A DNA stretch of 64,000 nt, taken from contig CAJWMI010000001.1 of the NCBI GenBank assembly GCA_913043185.1, forward strand, positions 1-64,000, given 5' to 3'. This stretch comes from an uncultured Fidelibacterota bacterium (GTDB lineage Bacteria; Marinisomatota; Marinisomatia; Marinisomatales; UBA1611). Under the pieces are notes generated by a model, which was given only the letters and a program-made list of their open reading frames with translations, was not told the DNA's origin and ran no database searches. Positions 55,262 through 64,000 of the stretch are shown one piece after another. Every line of letters begins with the position of its first letter. Within the stretch, counting starts at the first letter, position 1. The position numbers and the translations under genes are program-made.

Positions 55262-55879
55262 GTGACAAAGACCGAATCCGATAAAAAGCAAGCCTCGGTT
55301 ACAAAGGTTATTGCATCCAGCGGTTCATTTAAGATCGAGCTAATAGACAAAATAGGTTCTTCAGACATTCCCTCATTAATAGAAATATCTAAGTCTCTAG
55401 CAAAAGAATATGGCCAAAAATCAGTTCTAACGGAAAAGACAATAGAGATATATTTTAACCGTGATGGCGCACTCCCATTTGTCGCAAGATTCCAGGATGA
55501 TATTATTGGCTACATTATTGGACTTCCGCTAGAGTCACTATCGCAAGAGCCATGGGCAAGGCTAGATGAAAACTATGGAAAGTTTAACACCATCTACACC
55601 TGTGCTTTTGTCATCAAGAACGAATACAAAGGGAATGGATATGCAAAAATCTTGAAAAAGGTTTACCTTAATTGGGCAAAAAAAAAGGATGAAATTTTTT
55701 ATATCACTGGCCATGTAAAACTAGGTATCGCCCCAAGATTTACCGGTGATATTAAAATTATTAATCAAATAGAAAACTGGCAGGGTACGGGGAAGGTATT
55801 TGAATATTATCGGAGAAACCTTGATCCTGAGGAAATGTATGTTTCTAAACCAGACCCGCCAAAGTCAAATACAATGTAA
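55262..55879 (+). CDS. GNAT-family N-acetyltransferase
   Basis: A 205-residue protein starting at GTG. A GNAT fold is supported by the beta4 strand FNTIYTCAFVIKNEYKG and the acetyl-CoA loop YKGNGYAKIL, a variant of RxxGxG/A (about 121-130), then KVYLNWAKKKDE. The N-terminal 40 residues are an extra Ser/Lys-rich extension. The acceptor is unknown; it could be a protein or small amine. It is a lone plus-strand gene between two minus-strand operons and ends six bases from the convergent LPP20-like gene. Confidence 0.78.
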   Translation: MTKTESDKKQASVTKVIASSGSFKIELIDKIGSSDIPSLIEISKSLAKEYGQKSVLTEKTIEIYFNRDGALPFVARFQDDIIGYIIGLPLESLSQEPWARLDENYGKFNTIYTCAFVIKNEYKGNGYAKILKKVYLNWAKKKDEIFYITGHVKLGIAPRFTGDIKIINQIENWQGTGKVFEYYRRNLDPEEMYVSKPDPPKSNTM

Positions 55880-55885
55880 CTATTT

Positions 55886-57268
55886 TTACTGGCAGATGCT
55901 TCGAATGGCACTGCTTGATAAGTCTTTAAGCGCTCTTATGCTGGCTCTTTCAACAAAATCATAGTCTAACGCCTCTGTTTTTGCAATGACTTGAGAGAAT
56001 AGACTATTACCAGTTTTTCTGTACTCTAAACTTAAAATAAAAAATGCCTCAGACTTAAACGGCTGTTTTCTGCTTTCTCTTCGCATATTTTCTTTTGTGG
56101 CAACCTCAATATTCATTAATAATTCTGCCTGATGATGATCCACAAACTCTGCACCATAGCTATCCTCAAAACAGCTTTTAATTGAATCATAAATAGCCGA
56201 GTACTCTAGACCAGTACCCAGTGTTGATATTGACTCAGTTGAATAGATTTTAATATTGCTAGGTATAACCGTTACGGTAGAAAAATTTTGTTTTACTGAA
56301 AATAAATCTAAATAGTCTCCTCTAAATATCTTCTTATAGTCAACCCCTATAGTAAGAACATAAGAAGTATTTGAAACTGCATTTGGTAATAATACGGAAA
56401 AATCATTAGTCGAATCAGAGATCCAATTTTGTGAATCATATAGACCACCATATTCGATGTACGCGTCAATACTATCAAGCCTCATGTTGTTTACATTGTC
56501 AACTACTCTTATGGTTAACTCTTGTTGATCATTCGATATAGGAACAGAATTAAGATATCTTGGATCAAAAGTAAACAATACTCTATCATTATAATCATTC
56601 AGTATATATCTTACCCTATTAATAATTTTACTATTAGAATTTTTTGATTGCAGTTCCTTCTTTATAATGAAATCTATAGAGCCTACTATCATCTGTATTG
56701 CCTCAGACAATAATAAAAAATTTTCTTTTCCGGGTGGACCCTCTATCCTATTAAGTATGTCTTCAATGTTTAATCCTTCTAGTCTTTTTTCTAATCTCTT
56801 ATAGTAAATTTTCTTATTAAGGCTCAGGAGAGTATATTTCTTTTTTCCATCGGTATAATTTTCTGCCTCCTTTGCAAGGTTTTCAATGATCTCGATCCTT
56901 GAGGATATAGCCTGTTGACAAATACTTTCCAGTACTGAATCGCTAATGTCAAACTCGGATTTGATATGTTTCTTTATCTGATGATATATCTGTTTTTGGA
57001 TAGACTCAATTGCTATCGTTTTTGGGCTTACAGAGTCACCAATGGCTACTGATCCAATACCAAACCAGTGATCACTATCCATATTCTTGCCACCCAACCA
57101 GTCTGGTTTTTTAGTCTTGACCTTAGTTGCTGGTGCCGGTGCTGGTGCTGGTTTTGGACTGCAAGACTCAAAAAAGACATTGAAAATCATCAAACACAGA
57201 AACCAGGACAGATGATCTTTTAGACAATTAGATCGGATCTGACTGATTCTATCAGCCACAGATACCAA
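55886..57268 (-). CDS. LPP20-like lipoprotein (b)
   Basis: A 460-residue protein with a hydrophobic leader ending FFESCSPK (Cys36) and a Pro/Ala-rich linker (PAPAPAPA). The next part, PDWLGGKNMDSDHWFGIGSVAIGDSV, matches the LPP20 domain opening (proline-Trp, then GxG near a variable linker). Most of the remainder is mixed helix and strand with no recognisable motif, ending with an alternating pattern and a terminal Cys. It is a diverged paralogue of the gene upstream, which it overlaps by 17 bases. The domain is known from outer-membrane lipoproteins such as H. pylori Lpp20; the function is unclear. Confidence 0.72.
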   Translation of the reverse strand: MVSVADRISQIRSNCLKDHLSWFLCLMIFNVFFESCSPKPAPAPAPATKVKTKKPDWLGGKNMDSDHWFGIGSVAIGDSVSPKTIAIESIQKQIYHQIKKHIKSEFDISDSVLESICQQAISSRIEIIENLAKEAENYTDGKKKYTLLSLNKKIYYKRLEKRLEGLNIEDILNRIEGPPGKENFLLLSEAIQMIVGSIDFIIKKELQSKNSNSKIINRVRYILNDYNDRVLFTFDPRYLNSVPISNDQQELTIRVVDNVNNMRLDSIDAYIEYGGLYDSQNWISDSTNDFSVLLPNAVSNTSYVLTIGVDYKKIFRGDYLDLFSVKQNFSTVTVIPSNIKIYSTESISTLGTGLEYSAIYDSIKSCFEDSYGAEFVDHHQAELLMNIEVATKENMRRESRKQPFKSEAFFILSLEYRKTGNSLFSQVIAKTEALDYDFVERASIRALKDLSSSAIRSICQ

Positions 57269-58601
57269 GCCCTAGTGCTTCGGCTAAATTTTTTAGAGCG
57301 TTAATCCCTGCCTTTTCAATAGATTGAAAATCAGATCCTTTTTTCTCAGATATTTCTTGGTTAAAAACCTCAAAATTTGTTCGAGTATCTGTGAGACTGA
57401 TTGACCCGGAGGCATGGACAAAATACGGGTATATATCGGTGACTCTTTCTTTATGCTCAAGCGTGGAAACTTGCAGCCTAAGAAGAATATCAGAATCCTT
57501 TTTATCCTTTACAAAAATTGCAGAATACTTATTGATGAAACACTGTCTTATCGCATCAACCACTTTTGAACTAGGCGCGGTATCATCCAGGTCCCTAATT
57601 ATATTTTCAAAATAAATTTTTGGGGCAGATAAGACTACGGTTAATGGAAAAGTCTTGGGCTTGACATATAATAAACGCGCTGAGGCTGGGCTCATCATCG
57701 CACTGTAGTCTACCTCAAAACTAAGAACATAGCTTCCTGTTTTATGCAAAATAGGCTTGGTCTGGTACAAGGTGGTTCCGTCACCTTTAGTGAGAATTAG
57801 ATCACGATCATCAGAGTTACTAAACCTGGTTGCGATCCAGACTCCTTTTATATTATGGCCTGAGAGCTGATCAGTCGCACTAACCCGTATCCTTTTGTTA
57901 TCATTTATAAGTGGCATTGACTCCAGAAAATCTGGATCAAAGCTGATGGAGATCCTTTCATTGTATGCCTGAATATAATCTCTGGCTACATCTACAATTC
58001 CTGTTGGTCTCTCATACTTACTGGAATCATCAATCAAAGGATAGTAATCGAAAAACATGCTTATTGCTTCTACTGCTTTAGATATATTTTTAAAACTATC
58101 TGCAGAAATATGTTTATCAATACTATTCACTAGGCCTATCGCTGCATTTTTGGCTTTTTGTTTATCCTTTAATATACCGTTTATATATTTTTTCTTATCG
58201 AGCATCGCCAGCGCGTAATCGTAATTCTTATCCTGATATCTTTCAGCAATTTCCATGTGCATAAGACTCCTGGAAACACGCGACTTTGTTATCTGGTCTA
58301 TGTATCCACTAAAATTCGTACCGGTTGAGTCTGAAACATGTTTCAATCGAGACTTTAACCGCTGCTTAATTAATCCTGATATTTGGCCAAAGGCAATATC
58401 ATCCAGATTTTCTTCTTTATTATTCTTCTTTTCCACCTTGGCAACTCCATATAGGTACAGACTATCCTCAGCTTTGCCATCAATCCAACTTGGAATAGCA
58501 GAGACAGGAACAGGAGGAACTATCGGCGCCGGAGCAGGTTTTGGCGAACAAGATAAAATCAGCAACAATAATATTTGTAATATGTATAAGCCGTATCTCA
58601 T
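57252..58601 (-). CDS. LPP20-like lipoprotein (a)
   Basis: A 449-residue protein. The lipoprotein signal is LLLILSCSPKP (Cys18), then the Pro/Ala linker PAPAPIVPPVP. The LPP20-type opening is IPSWIDGKAEDSLYLYGVAKVEKKN, followed by helices and a conserved-looking NERISISFDPDFLESMPLI segment that has a counterpart (YNDRVLFTFDPRYLNSVPI) in the paralogue downstream, showing gene duplication. It ends LGLGICG. It overlaps the thioredoxin-fold gene by four bases and its paralogue by 17. It is probably anchored in the outer membrane facing the periplasm. Confidence 0.74.
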   Translation of the reverse strand: MRYGLYILQILLLLILSCSPKPAPAPIVPPVPVSAIPSWIDGKAEDSLYLYGVAKVEKKNNKEENLDDIAFGQISGLIKQRLKSRLKHVSDSTGTNFSGYIDQITKSRVSRSLMHMEIAERYQDKNYDYALAMLDKKKYINGILKDKQKAKNAAIGLVNSIDKHISADSFKNISKAVEAISMFFDYYPLIDDSSKYERPTGIVDVARDYIQAYNERISISFDPDFLESMPLINDNKRIRVSATDQLSGHNIKGVWIATRFSNSDDRDLILTKGDGTTLYQTKPILHKTGSYVLSFEVDYSAMMSPASARLLYVKPKTFPLTVVLSAPKIYFENIIRDLDDTAPSSKVVDAIRQCFINKYSAIFVKDKKDSDILLRLQVSTLEHKERVTDIYPYFVHASGSISLTDTRTNFEVFNQEISEKKGSDFQSIEKAGINALKNLAEALGLGICG

Positions 58602-59119
58602 TTAATAGATCTAAGGTGTACAATAAGATTCAATATCTCATCATCCTCGTAGCCTTGTTTATAGTAGCTTACCTTCCCACCCCGATTAATCACTACCGTA
58701 ATTGGAACAAGATCTGATCTAAACATTTTCAGAGCCGTACCATATCTATCCATGATCACAGGAATCGTATAGACCTGATTTGTAACAAAAGATTTTAAAT
58801 AATCTTGATCCTCAAAAACATTTACCAGGTAATACTGGATGTCAGTGTTTTTCATTCCTGCTTTAATCTGATGAAGATCAGAAACCATTTTCAATGACAG
58901 TTTATTCGTAGATGAAAAAAATACTAAAACCATCGGCTGTTCTTTTACTATGTCCCTTGAGTGTATGTATCCACCGCTGCTAAGGCTTTTTAAAGAAACG
59001 GGCGGCGCTGTTGAACCAATTAATAGGCCATGATCTAATGTGGTTGCACTAACATGAATGATAAACATAAAATAATAAATGACAATATATTTTAGCGAAC
59101 AAGCTTTATAAATAATCAT
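58598..59119 (-). CDS. Cysteine-less thioredoxin-fold protein, exported
   Basis: A 173-residue protein with a leader about 25 residues long (FMFIIHVSATT). The mature part has the TlpA/AhpC fold: LIGSTAPPVSLKSLSSGG, VLVFFSSTNKLSLKMV, the cis-Pro segment LVPITVVINRGGK, and a C-terminal helix. The active-site position that should be WCxxC reads SSTNKLS, and no Cys remains in the mature chain, so it cannot do dithiol chemistry. A binding or chaperone role is more likely. It overlaps both neighbours (14 and 4 bases) within a compact envelope operon. Confidence 0.75.
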   Translation of the reverse strand: MIIYKACSLKYIVIYYFMFIIHVSATTLDHGLLIGSTAPPVSLKSLSSGGYIHSRDIVKEQPMVLVFFSSTNKLSLKMVSDLHQIKAGMKNTDIQYYLVNVFEDQDYLKSFVTNQVYTIPVIMDRYGTALKMFRSDLVPITVVINRGGKVSYYKQGYEDDEILNLIVHLRSIK

Positions 59120-60077
59120 AGTTCGCTAGAATTTCTCTGAACGCATTAAACTGTTCATAGGTCATGTCAAACTCATAAAGATATTTTCCTTTAAAATAGA
59201 CTCTTATCCTGTTTGCGTTATGAAAATTGAGGATCTGGTCTGTGTCAATTAAATCGTCTGAGGTCTCTTGATTTAAAAATCTTGATTCAATTCTATCTTT
59301 TTTTGTTTCATCAATCTTTATGGTTAGCCTCTTATTATCATCTGATAATAGTTCAACCTCATTATAGTTCATCCACTGAGGATCGTGATAGTCTGACCCA
59401 CTCTTATCTATATACGTAGACTTAATTCTAAATACTCTGTTATTGGACTTGTCTACTGTCATGTATAGCTCGATACCAAAAGAAATTGTGTGAGCAACCT
59501 GACAGATCGTTGTTCTAAGCGTTCTATAATAGGTTATATTCTTTTTTTTATCAAAAACCGATTCTACATTTTTCTCAATAGACTCAACCATCTGGGTCTC
59601 TCTTTTTCTTTTCCGCTCTTCCTTTTTCTTTTGGCGGGCTAGTTCCTTCTCAGCCTCTCGTTGCTTTTTATATGCCTGGTCATATTTTTTTTCAACCTTA
59701 GTCCTGTCCCAGTCTGGATATTTTTCTGATATTAGAATTAACAGTGTCATACAGTCATTGTATTGTTTTTGTTCAAAATGTGAGTGGGCTTTTGAATATA
59801 ATGTTCCTGGAAGCTGGGACACGCTGTCCATCTTGGCTTTCATAGCCGCAAGCTCTTTTTCTAGCCTACCAATATCTTTGAGTCTGCTCTGTAGATTTTT
59901 GTTTTCTTTTTCAAGGCCGGTTACTTCGCCCTGTAGACCATCTACCTCACCCTGGAGATAGTTGACCTGATTTTTTAATTCTTTTTTTCCACAACCGGGA
60001 ACGATAAACACAATAATGAATAAAACAATAATATAAACGTAACATTTTAAAACTAGATATTTAGATATTCCACTCAT
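59106..60077 (-). CDS. Coiled-coil lipoprotein with C-terminal beta domain
   Basis: A 323-residue protein. The signal ends FIVPGCGKK (Cys29). It is followed by a heptad-patterned coiled coil (about 33-85; repeated LQGEV, LEKE), a short helical pair resembling TPR (LYSKAHSHFEQKQYNDCMTLLI), then a highly charged Lys/Arg/Glu helix (about 138-165). Residues 180-323 form a separate beta-rich domain with YYRTLRTTICQVAHTISFGIELYM strands. No named family is recognised. It overlaps the barrel gene by four bases and the thioredoxin-fold gene by 14. It could bridge the outer membrane and the periplasm, judged by anchor plus coil (inference). Confidence 0.72.
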   Translation of the reverse strand: MSGISKYLVLKCYVYIIVLFIIVFIVPGCGKKELKNQVNYLQGEVDGLQGEVTGLEKENKNLQSRLKDIGRLEKELAAMKAKMDSVSQLPGTLYSKAHSHFEQKQYNDCMTLLILISEKYPDWDRTKVEKKYDQAYKKQREAEKELARQKKKEERKRKRETQMVESIEKNVESVFDKKKNITYYRTLRTTICQVAHTISFGIELYMTVDKSNNRVFRIKSTYIDKSGSDYHDPQWMNYNEVELLSDDNKRLTIKIDETKKDRIESRFLNQETSDDLIDTDQILNFHNANRIRVYFKGKYLYEFDMTYEQFNAFREILANYDYL

Positions 60078-61024
60078 CGCATATCAATTCCTATTCCGGC
60101 AGATGCTGAGGCCCAATAAGTAGTTCCACCAGTGTCAAATGATACAATATTCATCCTGCTTGAGACAGATATTGAAACAGGCAACGATCCTAAAAACATA
60201 TTCAAGTCATAGCCTCCAATAAATCCTGAACCATGATCATAGCTAGATATACCAAGTATAAAATACTTTTCTAAATTTTCCCCACCAAATTTTATAATCT
60301 TCCCAAGGTTAAAGAATAATGCGGGTCCAGAGCCAGAGCCAAAATAACTTGCGATAGTGTCTGCCGGTGCCTCAAAAGAATATTTATTGCTCTCATAGCC
60401 TAATGAGGTATAAACCGGACCAATGCCTATGCCCAAAGGAGTCCTTATTGATAACGCAGGCTCAAAAAAGGAGGCATGATCAGAAAATGAGACTCCCTTG
60501 GCCAAGGGTTTTCCTAAGCCTGAGCCTAGTCGTAATCCAGTGAGCATACTTTTACCAGATGTTCTCTTTTTCTTTTTTCTTTTTTTATCTTTTTTAGTAG
60601 ATGTCTTTACCACAACCAAATCTTTTACCGGTTCAACCTCCTGTTCTATTTCTATTAGATCTTGTTGTACCTCGACGTGGTTATCGGCAGGCAGATCTAT
60701 TTTTTCTTTTATTAGGCTATCAGAAAGAATTGGTTCTATTTTAAAATCAGATAACAGTCTGTCTATGTTATTTTTTAGGTAAGCCTCAAAACCAATCTTA
60801 CCCCCGCCCCATTCAAATCCGTCCTCTAGCTGCTCATCTTCTATGCCTAGGGAGTCCAATCGATTGACCAGCCTGCTATATACGCTTTGATCAAAATCAG
60901 TTTCTGCACTGACACCAAGCTCTGACCGAAGCTGGTTTAATTTGTGGCTATAAACAGCGCTGCTGTCTTGAGCAAAAAGATAAAAAGATGAAAAAAGAAC
61001 ACTGATAATGAGACTATGTTTCAT
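60074..61024 (-). CDS. Predicted outer-membrane beta-barrel-like protein
   Basis: A 316-residue protein with a signal peptide (LFAQDSS near 18-23). Residues 24-150 are acidic and helical, ending in a basic run (KKDKKRKKKKR). Residues about 155-316 are glycine-rich alternating strands (GIGPVYTSLGYESN, GFIGGYDLNMF, YWASASAGIGIDMR) typical of small barrels. It is the first gene of the overlapping five-gene envelope operon. The basic run just before the barrel part might be a membrane-proximal positive patch. The family is not recognised. Confidence 0.68.
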   Translation of the reverse strand: MKHSLIISVLFSSFYLFAQDSSAVYSHKLNQLRSELGVSAETDFDQSVYSRLVNRLDSLGIEDEQLEDGFEWGGGKIGFEAYLKNNIDRLLSDFKIEPILSDSLIKEKIDLPADNHVEVQQDLIEIEQEVEPVKDLVVVKTSTKKDKKRKKKKRTSGKSMLTGLRLGSGLGKPLAKGVSFSDHASFFEPALSIRTPLGIGIGPVYTSLGYESNKYSFEAPADTIASYFGSGSGPALFFNLGKIIKFGGENLEKYFILGISSYDHGSGFIGGYDLNMFLGSLPVSISVSSRMNIVSFDTGGTTYWASASAGIGIDMR

Positions 61025-61080
61025 AACATAAATATACTGATAACGTAATGGGTAACACTATTCATCTGTAGATACAATAT

Positions 61081-61731
61081 CTAAAAAATATAAGGGATAA
61101 AGAGTTTGCTCTTTTTTTTGTATTCATCAAACTCAGGATATCTAGATAAAGAGCGATCTTTCTTGATCATATTTGGGAACCATACGATGGCCATCATCAG
61201 TACTAGCACTAATAGAGGCAGCCAGTGCATGGCAAGCAGCGCGAAAGATAGATAGATCATAAGCTCACCAAAATAATTGATATTTCTGCATCTGCTCATG
61301 ATTCCGCTATCAATAAGCTGTCCCGGACGCTGCTCCAGCATCGTGTGCTTGTACATGTCTGAAGAAAAATGTAAAAACACCCCATACCCGAATATGCTGA
61401 CGCAAAAACCAATAAGCCATGGGGGCGCAGCCTGCGGCATGCCATTATTAAAAAACCCTGAGTTTATGATCCACCCAGAGGCCCAATAGAGAGTCAACCC
61501 GAACCACATATAAAGCCCATACCATACTGAGGTCTCTCTCTCCCAGGTACGATCCGGGAACAAAATACTTTTTGATATCCACAAGATGCCATAGGTCCCA
61601 TGGAGCGCTAGATAGACCCACGATGTTACACTGTCCCATGTTCCATATACATTCATCATCAAGACCATAAAAAGCCCCGTGGCTCCCTTATGAATATCAA
61701 TAAAATATTTCTCTCTTAGTGTCATACTCAT
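61081..61731 (-). CDS. Isoprenylcysteine methyltransferase/DUF1295-like membrane protein
   Basis: A 216-residue protein with five or six hydrophobic helices. The C-terminal CRNINYFGELMIYLSFALL and FPNMIKKDRSLSRYPEFDEYKKKS match the SAM-binding end of the ICMT/DUF1295/steroid-reductase-like superfamily (conserved Asn-Tyr-Glu and the Arg-Tyr-Pro-Tyr-like tail). Bacterial members methylate lipids or have unknown substrates. It lies 30 bp after the cytochrome c peroxidase gene, so it is likely co-transcribed with it. Met3 is an alternative start. Confidence 0.72.
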   Translation of the reverse strand: MSMTLREKYFIDIHKGATGLFMVLMMNVYGTWDSVTSWVYLALHGTYGILWISKSILFPDRTWERETSVWYGLYMWFGLTLYWASGWIINSGFFNNGMPQAAPPWLIGFCVSIFGYGVFLHFSSDMYKHTMLEQRPGQLIDSGIMSRCRNINYFGELMIYLSFALLAMHWLPLLVLVLMMAIVWFPNMIKKDRSLSRYPEFDEYKKKSKLFIPYIF

Positions 61732-61761
61732 ACCTCTATTTTAATAAATAAATTTTAGAGA

Positions 61762-64000
61762 TTACCCCAACATTCGGGTCAAAAATCGCCACAGCCTCCA
61801 GTTAGCAAGCCTGGAAAGTCTGGTCCAATCCTTATCAGGGAGTGTGGGCGGAAGCTTAGTAGCATCAGGCTCGTTCCAGCTGTTATCATATCCTGTAACG
61901 TCCCACAATAAATCAGCACCATCAAAGCCATTTTCTACAACAATTCCAGCCGGGTTACTTCCATTATTCTCGTAGCTATTGTTGTGGATCCAGCAGGCCT
62001 GCGGGATAGGGTCAACATCGTAATTGTTTCCTGTCCCAAACAGGAGATCAAGCCCGATCAGTCCGACACCAAAAGAATTATTATTGATGATTTTATTTTG
62101 GGTCACCTCTACCTCATCTCCGGCCATAATAAGGATGCCCGTACCACTCGGTACCTGACTAACAATTGCAGTTGGGTCTGCAAAATTTTCGTGATTATTA
62201 TCGTGTATATAGTTGCCTACCACCCTGCAGTTTATGGACACCTTGGAAGGATTATTAGGCAAGAGAAAGACAAGGACTCCACCGGTATTATTGTATACCT
62301 CATTATTTTCAACTAACGCATTAACAGAGTTTTCGATCTCGATGCCGGTTACATTTCCATGGGCAATGTTTCCCCGGACAATAATATCTTTTGACTGTCC
62401 AACGTAGATCGCCGCATCGCTTGAGCCGGTAACCAAACAGTTCTCGATCAGGACACCAACACACTCTACAGGATAGATACCATATAGGCCCGTGTTATGA
62501 CACTCCAGGTTTCTGTAGGTTACGTTTCTGGCATGGTTCAGCATGAGACCGTTTGAGGTATAGTTTTTTACGATCAGGTCTCTGATCTCTATGTCGCTCC
62601 CAGAGCCGACCGCGGCATCTGACAGCACATGCAAACCGTCCAAGATAGTCAGCCGTTTATTATTCTTTGCATAGCCCATTATCGTGATTGAAGACTTGTC
62701 AATTGCGAGCATCTCGTGGTAGGTCCCTGGTCCAATCATAACCGTGTCTCCAGTGCCGGCTAGATCAATCCCATCTTGGATCTTCTGGCCAGGGCTGACA
62801 TATATTTTTTTACCGATCTTTTTCAGCTCCAAAACCTTCCTCGCTGATTTTGCCGGTCTAAACCTTACGAGCTCTGGTGACTGATTTTCAAGACTGTCAA
62901 CAACAGGAAGTCCAGATGGAACACTTTTCGGAATCTCCGGTTTTCTGGAGTCATCGGTGAGAGAATGTAAAAAAGCTATCAGGCTCTCTTTTTCCCGATT
63001 AGATAATGAAAACGGCCTGATTTTATCATCTAACAGCTTCTGGTCGATACCATGCTTGATGCCCCCGCCATCGGCATAAAAATCAACGACCTCGTCAAGC
63101 GTTTTAAAAACTCCGTTGTGCATATACGGCGCTGTGAGAGCAATATTTCTTAGTGTAGGAACCTTGAACGCTCTCTCGTATCCTTTGCCCACGATGTCAT
63201 ATCTCCCAAGATCTGGTTTATTAGGATCTATATCAGGGACACCGATCGCCTTAAAATCAGGATTATTAAATGTCGGCATATTGTGACACTCAAAACACCT
63301 GGTCTTGAGCGACCTGAACACATTTAGACCATTTCTCTCAATATTTGATAGTGCGTTTATGTCTCCCGCTGCATACTGATCAAAACGAGAATTATTAGAC
63401 AATATACTTCTCTCAAACGAGGCGATAGCGTAGACCACATTCTTAAAACTGACTGAGTTTTTACGTCCAAATACTTGGTCAAATAAACGTCTATACTCTG
63501 GTATGTTGTTTAACTCTTTTTCTAGCCCAAGACGGTCTTGGTTCATCTCATGAGGCTCTGTGATCGGGAACGTGGCCTGGTGCTCTAGATCTTTCGCACG
63601 ACCGTCCCAGTATTGAGCATGATTAAACCCAGTGTTCCAGAGACTAGGAGAGCCTCTCCTCAAGACCCTTCCATCAACCCGGTCTCTGCCAATACCTTTA
63701 CCATGGTGGCCCATGGAAAGTCCTCTGTTATCTGAGAACCCTAGGTCTGGATGGTGACAGTGTGCACATGACATAGAATTATCTCCAGATAGGATTGGAT
63801 CAAAAAATAACATTTTTCCTAACTCTATTTTTTCAGGAGTATCCGGATTGTCTTCTCGGTGCACCATCTTAGGAAACGGCCTCTGGAGATTATTCGCTGA
63901 GAGAATGGCCCTAAAATAATTTTCCGATTGAGTGATTATTTTATCATCCTTATAGTCTGCACCTTTCTCAGAGTCTATTGTTTTTGAAGGAAAGAAAAGA
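61762..64000 (-). CDS. Di-heme cytochrome c peroxidase fused to a parallel beta-helix domain (5' end outside window)
   Basis: The frame stays open from the stop at 61762 to the right edge, so the visible 746 codons lack the true start; the internal Met at 63867 lies inside a conserved block (PFPKMVHREDNPDTPEKIELGK) and is not the start. The peroxidase/MauG part has two heme motifs, CAHCH (first half) and CFECH, with KLLFFDP-type and APYMHNGVF segments. After PEIPKSV it continues as a right-handed beta-helix (about 360-650 from the internal Met), with PGTYHEMLAI and repeated G-I-x-I-E-N-S / V-E-N-N turns as in NosD-like proteins. It should act in the periplasm. The fusion is unusual. Confidence 0.85.
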   Translation of the reverse strand, partial: LFFPSKTIDSEKGADYKDDKIITQSENYFRAILSANNLQRPFPKMVHREDNPDTPEKIELGKMLFFDPILSGDNSMSCAHCHHPDLGFSDNRGLSMGHHGKGIGRDRVDGRVLRRGSPSLWNTGFNHAQYWDGRAKDLEHQATFPITEPHEMNQDRLGLEKELNNIPEYRRLFDQVFGRKNSVSFKNVVYAIASFERSILSNNSRFDQYAAGDINALSNIERNGLNVFRSLKTRCFECHNMPTFNNPDFKAIGVPDIDPNKPDLGRYDIVGKGYERAFKVPTLRNIALTAPYMHNGVFKTLDEVVDFYADGGGIKHGIDQKLLDDKIRPFSLSNREKESLIAFLHSLTDDSRKPEIPKSVPSGLPVVDSLENQSPELVRFRPAKSARKVLELKKIGKKIYVSPGQKIQDGIDLAGTGDTVMIGPGTYHEMLAIDKSSITIMGYAKNNKRLTILDGLHVLSDAAVGSGSDIEIRDLIVKNYTSNGLMLNHARNVTYRNLECHNTGLYGIYPVECVGVLIENCLVTGSSDAAIYVGQSKDIIVRGNIAHGNVTGIEIENSVNALVENNEVYNNTGGVLVFLLPNNPSKVSINCRVVGNYIHDNNHENFADPTAIVSQVPSGTGILIMAGDEVEVTQNKIINNNSFGVGLIGLDLLFGTGNNYDVDPIPQACWIHNNSYENNGSNPAGIVVENGFDGADLLWDVTGYDNSWNEPDATKLPPTLPDKDWTRLSRLANWRLWRFLTRMLG

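Overview
The window reads as one continuous bacterial chromosome segment. It is A+T-rich and carries no tRNA, rRNA, insertion sequence or CRISPR array that I can see. The cell is Gram-negative: there is a TonB-dependent receptor, a PorV/PorQ-type outer-membrane protein, many lipoproteins, and surface proteins ending in FlgD-like/type-IX-style C-terminal domains. Together with three CRTAC1 (FG-GAP + ASPIC/UnbV) proteins, dockerin/cohesin-like modules and visible AGGAG ribosome-binding sites, this points to the FCB superphylum. A marine Neomarinimicrobiota (SAR406)-like organism is my best guess; this is inference from architecture only.

Region 1 (1-25.3 kb). After the start of an isoleucyl-tRNA synthetase gene running off the left edge comes a large catabolic locus. 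Its genes encode three different ADP-ribosylglycohydrolase-fold proteins, a TonB receptor with a surface partner and a PorV-like protein, and an LplABC-type sugar ABC importer with its own MsmX-type ATPase. They also encode an aldo/keto reductase, a TIM-barrel glycosidase-like protein, a kelch protein, a LacI regulator, a ribokinase, a nucleoside hydrolase and a FucU/RbsD sugar mutarotase. Three near-identical LacI-type operators (cores CAAACGTTTG) sit before the TonB operon, before the hydrolase/ABC operon, and between the mutarotase gene and a small lectin-like gene. I read this as a co-regulated uptake and breakdown pathway for a ribosyl- or related N-/O-glycoside whose sugar is phosphorylated by the ribokinase. 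The substrate is unknown. This is the best candidate for an undescribed system.

Region 2 (25.6-41.1 kb). A small concanavalin-like protein is followed by a tightly overlapping heterodimeric ABC exporter and a single-pass periplasmic adaptor. Next come a CRTAC1 beta-propeller protein and two TPR proteins. Convergent to these are an SGNH hydrolase, a second CRTAC1 protein and a 1187-residue TPR-propeller lipoprotein. The three propeller proteins each carry seven calcium-loop blades.

Region 3 (41.2-55.2 kb). This is an envelope quality-control and redox run on the minus strand: an HtrA protease, a giant surface protein with a good terminator behind it, an M1 peptidase with a barrel-like C-terminus, a TlpA-type thioredoxin, DsbD, a patatin-like phospholipase, a cyclophilin, then pyrE and pyrF.

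Region 4 (55.2-64 kb). A GNAT acetyltransferase faces a five-gene translationally overlapping envelope operon: barrel-like protein, coiled-coil lipoprotein, cysteine-less thioredoxin-fold protein and two LPP20-like lipoproteins. Then come an isoprenylcysteine-methyltransferase-like membrane protein and a di-heme cytochrome c peroxidase fused to a parallel beta-helix. That last gene runs off the right edge.
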